Shown here: one piece after another, positions 40,701 to 50,752 of the stretch | Layout of the letters: every line of letters starts with the position of its first letter | Position numbering within the stretch: the first letter of the stretch is position 1 | Assembly (NCBI GenBank): GCA_964019135.1 | Contig: OZ025265.1 | Location: forward strand, 5,462,318 to 5,526,317 | Direction of reading: 5' to 3' | Origin: Arenicola marina | Taxonomy: Eukaryota > Annelida > Polychaeta > Arenicolidae | DNA: 64,000 bases | The notes under the pieces: model-generated | What the model was told of the DNA's origin: nothing | The model's input: the letters and a program-made list of their open reading frames with translations, nothing else | The model's database searches: none | Made by a program: the position numbers and the translations under genes

Positions 40701-41225
40701 AAGATACCTCAATAAATTGACATTCCCATGCAGATGTTGTATCATGAGGGAATAAATATTTATAGGTATAGTCATCTCGCAGACAAATTAATAGACCAGC
40801 ATGTTCACTACAGATTTTACCTTGTGACAATGTGCGAAACCCGCTTAACTGAAATTGAGATAGATCAGAGTCTGCAGAGAGCCAACTTTCCTGAATACAT
40901 ATTGCGCTTATTTCAACACCTGCATGGCACAATTCTTCCACAAATATTTTGAGTTCGTCAAATTTGGCCGACAGCGACCCACAATTCAAACTAATAACAA
41001 CAAAAGTATCGGTACCAGCCATTTGCTTTGCCGATTCTTCATTGTCAAAATAAGGAGACGGCTGGATAAATTCTGGTTCTCCAATTTCACTGTCCACTAT
41101 GTCGCCATATTGCGTAATATTTAAAATTTCTGTTAATGAATTTCTGCAAGAACCCCCATATAATCTCAGAGTGTCTTCTTCTATATTGTTATAGCCTACG
41201 CCTGACATAACTTCTCGTTGACAAG
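37797..41225 (-). mobile_element. Full-length or nearly full-length non-LTR retrotransposon (CR1/Jockey-like LINE)
   Basis: Minus-strand element whose 3' end abuts the 56-bp array. The 3' UTR (37,797-38,064) includes AATAAA (complement of 37,811-37,816) and ends AATCTTGAATCTATC, a short repeat-like tail rather than a long poly(A), as in CR1/L2-like groups. A related 3' UTR (GGTCAAATAAACG / GGTTAAATAAATG, and a shared GCCGNGGAGACTCC-like block) occurs in the decayed LINE at 59.9 kb. The upstream boundary is uncertain and may extend to the inverted-repeat segment ending at 41,635. Confidence 0.85.
38065..41208 (-). CDS. LINE polyprotein: APE-type endonuclease plus reverse transcriptase (1,047 aa)
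   Basis: One uninterrupted ORF. It nicks target DNA and copies the element RNA by target-primed reverse transcription. Endonuclease motifs in order are SLNCGS (N75), IQES (E107), IYRPP (182-186), AGDFN (217-221), TLIDN (261-265) and SDH (287-289). Reverse transcriptase motifs are NYRPIS (597-602), FLDLSKAFD (667-675), GIPQGS (725-730) and YADDT (756-760). The C-terminus has C-x4-C-x2-C (1034, 1039, 1042). All catalytic residues I can place are present, and there is no stop or frameshift, which suggests recent activity. About 65 residues precede the endonuclease. No ORF1 (gag-like) is visible upstream, so it is either a single-ORF family or truncated at its 5' end. Clade placement needs a tree. 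Confidence 0.93.
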   Translation of the reverse strand: MSGVGYNNIEEDTLRLYGGSCRNSLTEILNITQYGDIVDSEIGEPEFIQPSPYFDNEESAKQMAGTDTFVVISLNCGSLSAKFDELKIFVEELCHAGVEISAICIQESWLSADSDLSQFQLSGFRTLSQGKICSEHAGLLICLRDDYTYKYLFPHDTTSAWECQFIEVSCDFMKKSVIIGNIYRPPCELVANYHTFTEEFKGVLCNLDNLNGEVLIAGDFNIDLLRINEKTVISDFLDTVMARSFIPKITFPTRLSRYRATLIDNFFCKLSPKMLHSKAGIIVTALSDHMPYFMSFKFNQVNVTQPKLVAIRTLDNDSKARFKEELQSVDVCYHMDMGPLANPNGNYDVLETWLLKAKNKCLPLKLIRFRKHKHKKSMWITNGILKSISNRDKLKATPPDSSEYDRKTINLRTYNRIIRRSISLAKKQYFRSRFDKCKGDMKQTWNAIKDILSKCKSKKQFPDKFTINGQLVENRLLLANKFNSYFSDIGPSTVKGLSKNSDMSFKKYLKDPPINKFHFNAMNRDCTEKIIDALKPKSRSGHDNLSVRLLKEIKYEVSKALTIIINQCLSTGLFPDKLKIAKVVPVYKKGNEGLIENYRPISILPAFSKVLEKVIADQLYDYFVRSKLLNNSQYGFRQHHSTDLAVMELVDRILQIMDKGHIPVSIFLDLSKAFDTINHNVLISKLSHYGVSGSSLELLKNYVTNRKQYVQIENVQSDMSDIATGIPQGSILGPLFFIIYTNDILSASDIFKFIIYADDTTLLSTMTPVPNESSLVINCELAKISEWLYANKLALNAAKSKFMIFHTQHKSVNVPSLFINNTQIECVDSFDMLGIVLDKHMKWNKHVDKIANKISKVAGILNKLKWTLPRHILRTIYTTLISPHLNYGILIWGYKAERISRLQKRAVRNINLSRFNAHTEPIFKELKLLKLDDMRILQTLKFYYKLKHDTLPCYFSQLPIVHSHQIHHHNTRFNSRLSTTMVFHDFATNCIRHSLVKVVNETSTLILNKIYTHSLPAFARYVKDNLIINYDFECHIEHCYICRQLIV

Positions 41226-41635
41226 ATTAAAGTTGCATGTCGAGTTCTTTCCCGCCAAAACTAAGCCCAGGCGAAATTTATATCAAAATTTGCAGAAAAC
41301 TCGATCGTTTCATTATATGAATTCAAAAAACTGATAAACATCGCCGTTTTGGCTATGGTGTGGCAAACGTGTCTATCCCGGGACACCACAGAACTCGGTC
41401 GTGGTACTGCTACTTATACCAAAGCATTGCGAATCACACAAACTGATGACGTTTACCACTAAAATGAAAACTTGTGGTAAATTGATATCACGGGCAAGGC
41501 TAAGAGACACTATTTGGCAGTCTGGCATGGGTGGAGTATAGATAAAAGAAGTCTTGAATGATTCTAGGACTGATTCTTATTAGTATTTTGACCTCTTTAG
41601 TTTTGGCGGGAAAGAGCTCGACATGCAACTTTAAT
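41226..41635. repeat. 410-bp segment bounded by 37-bp inverted repeats
   Basis: ATTAAAGTTGCATGTCGAG followed by TTCTTTCCCGCCAAAACT (41,226-41,262) is inverted at 41,599-41,635 with one mismatch. The interior has no ORF. It begins 18 bases upstream of the LINE start codon, so it could be the LINE 5' UTR or a separate MITE next to the LINE. I see no clear target-site duplication. Confidence 0.75.
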
Positions 41636-42540
41636 ATGAGCCATGAGGCTGTTGTTGTACTCGTAAAGGCTAGAAACAAAACATAACTTATACACAGTAT
41701 CTCGCGTGTTAGTGCCCAGGTCTCTGGGCAATTTAACGCGAAGATCCAAAACGTGGCAGGGACAGTTTGAAATGTTAAACGAAATTAAATCAAAGCGCTA
41801 CTAAGAACAAATTTTACACCGAGCAGAACTACGATTTCAGTACTAAACGCGCACCTGCGTCACCGTCACAAAACAGGAGTTAAAGTCTCATTGGAAAACG
41901 TGACACGTGAACGACTCATGACTGCTGGTTACCTCAACGCATTTGCCTCACACCTTCGCTATTAGCCACGGTCAAGACCACGAGGGCTAAGGCTAACTAC
42001 TCCGTAGTTTAATTTGGTGACTTAGTATTCACAAGCTCAATTTGTGGGGCGAGCAGCAGGCTATCCAGGCCACACACTACTGAATTAATCAGAGGAAGCC
42101 TCCCGTGGTGGGACGTGGCCGAGATCGAGAGAAACAGACAGTTAGTTCACGGTTTAGGTAATACGAACACTTCGCTGCAATTGAAACACTCGTGAGACCG
42201 GTTTACCGCACTTGGCCTACATTTAAACTATAACTCAAGGGTTTCATGCAAGGTGATTCATTACCACTAGCAATGTTGCGTTTGGACACTTGTGTCACAC
42301 GAATTAATGGCTTGTTCATTACACATTCAAGGAAATACATCACGCACAAGGTGAGTCAAAACTGGTCGACATATTGACTCAGGACAGAAATAGCTATCAG
42401 GCTTCTTTGAATTTTGCATACCAATTCGCCATCGCACATTTGTACGTTCACACTAAACGTTTGCATAATTACAACTTGGGATCATTATATAACAGTATAA
42501 CCGCCCACAGTGCGTGTATAGATATATAGGAATACATGCT
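41636..42540. other. Unassigned sequence between inverted-repeat segment and candidate exon
   Basis: About 900 bp with no repeat, ORF or recognizable element. If the exon at 42,541-42,699 is real, the part just left of it would be its 3' UTR. Confidence 0.4.
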
Positions 42541-42699
42541 TCACACCAGTGTCTCCATTGCTGACTCGATGAGCCGGAAGCCGTCTTGTCCCAGCTGAGC
42601 TTTACGGCCGGACACCGTCAGGAATATAGCCGTGTTGTCCAGGTTTTGACGTCTCATCAAGTAACGAACGTGTCGCCCAGCTCCGTGCGCGCCATCGTC
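42541..42699 (-). CDS. Candidate terminal exon of an unknown minus-strand gene
   Basis: On the minus strand a CAG acceptor (42,702-42,700) is followed by 52 open codons and TGA (42,543-42,541). The product includes GRHVRYLMRRQNLDNTA, IFLTVSGRKAQLG and DGFRLIESAMETLV, which has the mixed composition and helix-like periodicity of a real protein and is unlike the repeats around it. GC content is higher than its flanks. The upstream side is the 56-bp minisatellite, which would be intron and would supply the polypyrimidine/branch region (CTGCTCTATCGG). I do not recognise the protein and cannot find a certain upstream exon. It may be a chance ORF or a gene remnant. Confidence 0.4.
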   Translation of the reverse strand, partial: DDGAHGAGRHVRYLMRRQNLDNTAIFLTVSGRKAQLGQDGFRLIESAMETLV

Positions 42700-42702
42700 C
42701 TG

Positions 42703-45700
42703 CCGATAGAGCAGCATAGAGCCCGTAGCGCATCAGCCTTCATACCAAAGCAGAGTGCCCGATAGAGCAGCATAGAGCCGGTAGCGCATCAGCCTTCATG
42801 CCAAAGCAGAGTGCCCGATAGAGTAGCATAGAGCCCGTAGTGCATCAGCCTTCATACCAAAGCAGAGTGCCCGATAGAGTAGCATACAGTCCATAGCGCA
42901 TCAGCCTTCATACCAAAGCAGAGTGCCCGATAGAGTAGCATAGAGCCCATAGCGCATCAGCCTTCATGCCAAAGCAGAGTGCCCGATAGAGTAGCATACA
43001 GACCATAGCGCATCAGCCTTCATACCAAAGCAGAGTGCCAGATAGAATAGCATAGAGTTCATAGCGCATCAGCCTTCATACCAATGCAGAGTGCCCGATA
43101 GAGCAGCATAGAGCCCATAGCGCATCAGCCTTCATACCAAAGCAGAGTGCCCGATAAAGTAGCATAGAGCCCATAGCGCATCAGCCTTCATGCCAAAGCA
43201 GAGTGCCCGATAAAGTAGCATACAGTCCATAGCGCATCAGCCTTCATACCAAAGCAGCGTGCCCGATAGAGTAGCATACAGTCCATAGCGCATCAGCCTT
43301 CATGCCAAAGCAGAGTGCCCGATAGAGTAGCATACAGTCCATAGCGCATCAGCCTTCATGCCAAAGCAGAGTGCCCGATAGAGCAGCATAGAGCCCGTAG
43401 CGCATCAGCCTTCATACCAAAGCAGAGTGCCCGATAGAGTAGCATAGAGCCCATAGCGCATCAACCTTCATACCAAAGCAGAGTGCCCGATAGAGCAGCA
43501 TAGAGCCCGTAGCGCATCAGCCTTCATACCAAAGCAGAGTGCCCGATAGAGCAGCATAGAGCCCGTAGCGCATCAGCCTTCATGCCAAAGCAGAGCGCCC
43601 GATAGAGTAGCATAGAGCCCGTAGCGCATCAGCCTTCATGCCAAAGCAGAGCGCCCGATAGAGTAGCATAGAGTCCATAGCGCATCAACCTTCATACCAA
43701 AGCAGAGCGCCCGATAGAGCAGCATAGAGCCCATAGCGCATCAGCCTTCATACCAAAGCAGAGTGCCCGATAAAGTAGCATAGAGCCCATAGCGCATAGG
43801 CCTTCATGCCAAAGCAGAGTGCCCGATAAAGTAGCATACAGTCCATAGCGCATCAGCTTTCATACCAAAGCAGCGTGCCCGATAGAGTAGCATACAGTCC
43901 ATAGCGCATCAGCCTTCATGCCAAAGCAGAGTGCCCGATAGAGTAGCATACAGTCCATAGCGCATCAGCCTTCATGCCAAAGCAGAGTGCCCGATAGAGT
44001 AGCATAGAGCCCATAGCGCATCAGCCTTCATGCCAAAGCAGAGTGCCCGATAGAGTAGCATACAGTCCATAGCGCATCAGCCTTCATGCCAAAGCAGAGT
44101 GCCCGATAGAGCAGCATAGAGCCCATAGCGCATCAGCCTTCATACCAAAGCAGCGTGCCCGATAGAGTAGCATAGAGCCCATAGCGCATCAGCCTTCATG
44201 CCAAAGCAGAGCGCCCGATAGAGCAGCATAGAGCCCGTAGCGCATCAGCCTTCATGCCAAAGCAGAGTGCCCGATAGAGTAGCATACAGTCCATAGCGCA
44301 TCAGCCTTCATGCCAAAGCAGAGTGCCCGATAGAGTAGCATAGAGTCCATAGCGCATCAGCCTTCATACCAAAGCAGAGTGCCCGATAGAGCAGCATAGA
44401 GCCCGTAGCGCATCAGCCTTCATACCAAAGCAGAGTGCCCGATAGAATAGCATAGAGTTCATAGCGCATCAGCCTTCATACCAATGCAGAGTGCCCGATA
44501 GAGTAGCATAGAGCCCGTAGCGCATCAGCCTTCATACCAAAGCAGAGTGCCCGATAGAGCAGCATAGAGCCCGTAGCGCATCAGCCTTCATGCCAAAGCA
44601 GAGTGCCCGATAGAGCAGCATAGAGCCCGTAGCGCATCAGCCTTCATACCAAAGCAGAGTGCCCGATAGAGTAGCATACAGTCCATAGCGCATCAGCCTT
44701 CATGCCAAAGCAGAGTGCCCGATAGAGCAGCATAGAGCCCGTAGCGCATCAGCCTTCATACCAAAGCAGAGTGCCCGATAGAGCAGCATAGAGCCCATAG
44801 CGCATCAGCCTTCATGCCAAAGCAGAGTGCCCGATAGAGCAGCATAGAGTCCATAGCGCATCAGCCTTCATACCAAAGCAGAGTGCCCGATAGAGCAGCA
44901 TACAGTCCATAGCGCATCAGCCTTCATGCCAAAGCAGAGTGCCCGATAGAGCAGCATAGAGCCCGTAGCGCATCAGCCTTCATACCAAAGCAGAGTGCCC
45001 GATAGAGTAGCATACAGTCCATAGCGCATCAGCCTTCATGTCAAAGCAGAGTGCCCGATAGAGTAGCATAGAGCCCATAGCGCATCAGCCTTCATACCAA
45101 AGCAGAGTGCCCGATAGAGCAGCATAGAGCCCATAGCGCATCAGCCTTCATGCCAAAGCAGAGTGCCCGATAGAGTAGCATAGAGCCCGTAGCGCATCAG
45201 CCTTCATACCAAAGCAGAGTGCCCGATAGAGCAGCATAGAGCCCGTAGCGCATCAGCCTTCATGCCAAAGCAGAGCGCCCGATAGAGTAGCATAGAGCCC
45301 GTAGCGCATCAGCCTTCATACCAAAGCAGAGTGCCCGATAGAGTAGCATAGAGCCCGTAGCGCATCAGCCTTCATACCAAAGCAGAGTGCCCGATAGAGC
45401 AGCATAGAGCCCGTAGCGCATCAGCCTTCATACCAAAGCAGAGTGCCCGATATAGTAGCATAGAGCCCGTAGCGCATCAGCCTTCATGCCAAAGCAGAGC
45501 GCCTGATAGAGTAGCATAGAGTCCATAGCGCATCAACCTTCATACCAAAGCAGAGTGCCCGATAGAGTAGCATAGAGCCCGTAGCGCATCAGCCTTCATG
45601 CCAAAGCAGAGCGCCCGATAGAGTAGCATAGAGTCCATAGCGCATCAGCCTTCATACCAAAGCAGAGTGCCCGATATAGTAGCATAGAGCCCGTAGCGCA

Positions 45701-46262
45701 TCAGCCTTCATGCCAAAGCAGAGTGCCCGATAGAGTAGCATACAGTCCATAGCGCATCAGCCTTCATACCAAAGCAGAGTGCCCGATAGAGTAGCATAGA
45801 GCCCATAGCGCATCAACCTTCATGCCAAAGCATAGCGCCCGATAGAGTAGCATACAGTCCATAGCGCATCAGTCTTCATACCAAAGCAGAGTGCCCGATA
45901 GAGTAGCATAGAGCCCATAGCGCATCAGCCTTAATGCCAAAGCAGAGTGCCCGATAGAGTAGCATACAGTCCATAGCGCATCAGCCTTCATACCAAAGCA
46001 GAGTGCCCGATAGAGTAGCATACAGTCCATAGCGCATCAGCCTTCATACCAAAGCAGAGTGCCCGATAGAGTAGCATAGAGCCCATAGCGCATCAGCCTT
46101 CATGCCAAAGCAGAGTGCCCGATAGAGTAGCATACAGACCATAGCGCATCAGCCTTCATACCAAAGCAGAGTGCCAGATAGAGTAGCATAGAGTTCATAG
46201 CGCATCAGCCTTCATACCAATGCAGAGTGCCCGATAGAGCAGCATAGAGCCCATAGCGCACC
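42703..46262. repeat. Minisatellite array B, 56-bp unit (same family as array A)
   Basis: About 63 copies of the 56-bp CGATAGAGYAGCATAGAG...GCAGAGTGCC unit, including variants GAGCGCC and GCAGCGTGCC not prominent in array A. It is immediately adjacent to the candidate exon on the left and passes at 46,263-46,282 into a different 20-bp array. Confidence 0.93.
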
Positions 46263-46282
46263 ATAGCCTTCACGGCATAGAA

Positions 46283-49200
46283 GACTCCCCACAGTTGGGT
46301 ACAGTCCCCCATAGTGTGGCACAGTCCCCCACAGTGGAGTACAGTCCCCCATAGTGGGGTACAGTCCCCCATAGTGGGGTACAGTCCCCCATAGTGGGGT
46401 ACAGTCCCTCATAGTGGGGTACAGTCCCCCATAGTGTGGTACAGTCCCCCATAGTGTGGTACAGTCTCCCATAGTGGCGCCCAGTCACCCATAGTGAGGT
46501 ACAGTCCCCCATAGTGGGGTACAGTCCCCCATAGTGGGGTACAGTCCCCCATAGTGGGGTACAGTCCCTCATAGTGGGGTACAGTCCCCCATAGTGTGGC
46601 CCAGTCCCACATAGTGTGGTACAGTCCCCCATATTGGGGTACAGTCCCCCATAGTGGGGTACAGTCCCCCATAGTGGGGTACAGTCCCCCATAGTGTGGT
46701 ACAGTCCCCCATAATGTAGGTACAGTCTCCCATCGTGGGGCCCAGTCACCCATAGTGGGGTACAGTCCCCCATAGTGGGTACAGTCCCCCACAGTGGGGT
46801 ACAGTCCCCTATAGTGTGGTACAGTCACCCATAGATAGTACAGTCCCTCATAGTGGGGTAAAGTTCCCAATAGTGGGGTACAGTCCCCCATAGTGGGGTA
46901 CAGTCCCCCATAGTTGGGTACAGTCCCTCGTAGTGGAGTACAGTACCCCATAGTGGGTACAGTCCCCCATAGTGGGGTACAGTCACCCATAATGGGGTTC
47001 AGTCCCCAATAGTGGGGCACAGTCACCCACAGTGGGGTACAGTCACCCAAAATGGGGTACAGTCACCCATAGTGGGGTACAGTCCTCCATAGTGGGGTAC
47101 AGTCCCCCATAGTGGGGTACAGTCCCCCATAGTGGGTACAGTCCCCCATAGTGGAGTACAGTCCCCCATAGTGGGGTTCAGTCACCCATAGTGGAGTACA
47201 GTCCGCCATAGTGGGGTTCAGTCACCCATCGTGGGGTACAGTCCCCCATAGTAGGGTACAGTCCCCCATAGTGGAGTACATTCCCCCATAGTGGGGTACA
47301 GTCACCCATAGTGGGGTACAGTCCCCCATAGTGGAGTACAGTTCCCCATAGTGTGGTACAGTCCCCCATAGTGGGGTTCAGTCACCCATCGTGGGGTACA
47401 GTCCCCCATAGTAGGGTACAGTCCCCCATAGTGGGGTACAGTCACCCATAGTTGGGTACAGTCCCCCATAGTGGGGTACAGTCACCCATAGTTGGGTACA
47501 GTCCCCCACAGTGGGGTACAGTCCCCCATAGTGGGGTACAGTCACCCATTGTGGGGTACAGTCCCCCATAGTGGGGTACAGTCCCACATAGTGGGGTACC
47601 GTCCCCCATAGTGTGGTACAGTCCCCCATAGTGGGCACAGTCCCGCATAGTGGGTACAGTCCCCCATAGTGGAGTACAGTCCCCCATAGTGAGGTAGTCC
47701 CCCATAGTGGGGTACAGTCCCCCATAGTGTGGTACAGTCCCCCATAGTGGGGTAAAGTGCCCCATAGTGGGGTACAGTCCCCCATAGTGGGGTACAGTCC
47801 CCCATAGTGGGGTTCAGTCACCCATTGTAGGGTACAGTCCCCCATAGTGGGTACAGTCCCCCATAGTGGAGTACAGCCCCCCATAGTGGGGTACAGTCCC
47901 CCATAGTGGGGTACAGTCCCCCATAGTGTGGTACAGTCACCCATAGATGGTACAGTCCCTCATAGTGGGGTACAGTTCCCAATAGTGAGGTACAGTCCCC
48001 CATAGTGGGGTACAGTCCCCCATAGTGGGGTACAGTCCCTCATAGTGGGGTACAGTACCCCATAGTGGGTACAGTCCCCCATAGTGGGGTACAGTCACCC
48101 ATAATGGGGTTCAGTCCCCCATATTGGGGCACAGTCACCCAAAATGGGGTACAGTCACCCATCGTGGGGTACAGTCCCCCATAGTAGGGTACAGTCCCCC
48201 ATAGTGGGTACATTCCCCCATAGTGGAGTACAGTCCCCCATAGTGGGGTTCAGTCACCCATCGTGGGGTACAGTCCCCCATAGTAGGGTACAGTCCCCCA
48301 TAGTGGGGTACAGTCACCCATAGTTGGGTACAGTCCTCCATAGTGGGGTACAGTCACCCATAGTTGGGTACAGTCCCCCATAGTGGGGTACAGTCCCCAA
48401 TAGTGGGGTACAGTCACCCATTGTGGGGTACAGTCCCCCATAGTAGGGTACAGTCCCCCATAGTGGGGTACCATCCCCCATAGTGTGGTACAGTCCCCCA
48501 TAATGGGCACAGTCCCCCATAGTGGGTACAGTCCCCCATAGTGGAGTACAGTCCCCCATAGTGAGGTAGTCCCCCATAGTGGGGTACAGTCCCCCATAGT
48601 GTGGTACAGTCCCCCACAGTGGGGTGCAGTCCCCCATAGTGGGGTACAGTCCCCCATAGTGGGGTTCAGTCACCCATTGTGGGGTACAGTCCCCAATAGT
48701 GGGGTACAGCCCCCCATAGTGGGGTACCGTCCCCCATAGTGGGCACAGTCCCCCATAGTGGGTACAGTCCCCCATAGTGGGTACAGTCCCCAATAGTGGG
48801 GTACAGTCCCCCATAGTGGGGTACCGTCCCCCATAGTGGGCACAGTCCCCCATAGTAGGGTACAGTCCCCCATAGTGGGTACATTCCCCCATAGTGGAGT
48901 ACAGTCCCCCATAGTGGGGTTCAGTCACCCATCGTGGGGTACAGTCCCCCATAGTAGGGTACAGTCCCCCATAGTGGGGTACAGTCACCCATAGTTGGGT
49001 ACAGTCCTCCATAGTGGGGTACAGTCACCCATAGTTGGGTACAGTCCCCCATAGTGGGGTACAGTCCCCAATAGTGGGGTACAGTCACCCATTGTGGGGT
49101 ACAGTCCCCCATAGTAGGGTACAGTCCCCCATAGTGGGGTACCATCCCCCATAGTGTGGTACAGTCCCCCATAATGGGCACAGTCCCCCATAGTGGGTAC

Positions 49201-50752
49201 AGTCCCCCATAGTGGAGTACAGTCCCCCATAGTGAGGTAGTCCCCCATAGTGGGGTACAGTCCCCCATAGTGTGGTACAGTCCCCCACAGTGGGGTATAG
49301 TCCCCCATAGTGGGGTACAGTCCCCCATAGTGGGGTTCAGTCACCCATTGTGGGGTACAGTCCCCAATAGTGGGGTACAGCCCCCCATAGTGGGGTACCG
49401 TCCCCCATAGTGGGCACAGTCCCCCATAGTGGGTACAGTCCCCCATAGTGGGTACAGTCCCCAATAGTGGGGTACAGTCCCCCATAGTGGGGTACCGTCC
49501 CCCATAGTGGGCACAGTCCCCCATAGTGGGGTACAGTCCCCCATAGTGGGGTTCAGTCACCCATTGTGGGGTACAGTCCCCAATAGTGGGGTACAGTCTC
49601 CCTTAATGGGGTACAGTCCCCCATAGTGGGGTACAGTCCCCCATAGTGGGGTACAGTCCCCCATAGTGGGCACAGTCCCCCATAGTGGGCACTGTGCCCC
49701 ATAGTGGGTACAGTCCCCCATAGTGGGGTACAGTCACCCATAGTGGGGTACAGTCCCCCATAGTGTGGTACAGTCCCCCATAGTGGGGTTCGGTCACCCA
49801 TCGTGGGGTACAGTCCCCCATAATAGGGTACAGTCTCCCATAGTGTGGTACAGTCCCCCACAGTGGGGTATAGTCCCCCATAGTGGGGTACAGTCACCCA
49901 TAGTGGGGTAGTCCCCCATAGTGGGGTACAGTCCCCCATAGTGTGGTACAGTCCCCCACAGTGGGGTATAGTCCCCCATAGTGGGGTACAGTCCCCCACA
50001 GTGGGGTATAGTCCCCCATAGTGGGCACAGTCCCCCATAGTGAGGTAGTCCCCCATAGTGGGGTACAGTCCCCCATAGTGGGGTACAGTCCCCCATAGTG
50101 TGGTACAGTCCCCCACAGTGGGGTACAGTCCCCCATAGTGGGGTACAGTCCCTCTTAGTGCAGTACAGTCCCCCATAGTGTGGTACAGTCCCCCATAATA
50201 GGGTACAGTCTCCCATAGTGTGGTACAGTCCCCCACAGTGGGGTATAGTCCCCCATAGTGGGCACAGTCCCCCATAGTGAGGTAGTCCCCCATAGTGGGG
50301 TACAGTCCCCCATAGTGTGGTACAGTCCCCCACAGTGGGGTATAGTCCCCCATAGTGGGGTACAGTCCCCCACAGTGGGGTATAGTCCCCCATAGTGGGC
50401 ACAGTCCCCCATAGTGAGGTAGTCCCCCATAGTGGGGTACAGTCCCCCATAGTGGGGTACAGTCCCCCATAGTGTGGTACAGTCCCCCACAGTGGGGTAC
50501 AGTCCCCCATAGTGGGGTACAGTCCCTCTTAGTGCAGTACAGTCCCCCATAGTGTGGTACAGTCCCCCATAGTGGGGTACAGTCCCCCATAGTGTGGTAC
50601 AGTCCCCCATAGTGGGGTACAGTCCCTCTTAGTGCAGTACAGTCCCCCATAGTGGGGTATAGTCCCCCATAGTGGGATAGTCCCCCATAGTGGGGTACAG
50701 TCCCTCTTAGTGCAGTACAGTCCCCCATAGTGTGGTACAGTCCTCCATAGTG
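46283..50752. repeat. Minisatellite array C, 20-bp unit of alternating G- and C-runs
   Basis: The consensus unit is TACAGTCCCCCATAGTGGGG, roughly 220 copies over 4.5 kb. Common variants are GTCACCCAT, ATAGTGTGG and deletions to GTGGGTACAG. Internal higher-order duplications are visible: a segment around 48,250-48,920 recurs 671 bp later, and one around 49,890-50,140 recurs 374 bp later. Long minus-strand open frames reading MGDCTPLWGTVPHYGGLYPT arise because 20 is not a multiple of three and few stops occur; I regard them as artefacts. Confidence 0.93.

Noticed and set aside
35592..46262. CRISPR-like regular repeats
   Set aside because: The 56-bp units are directly abutting with no unique spacers, and the context is an intron-containing animal genome.
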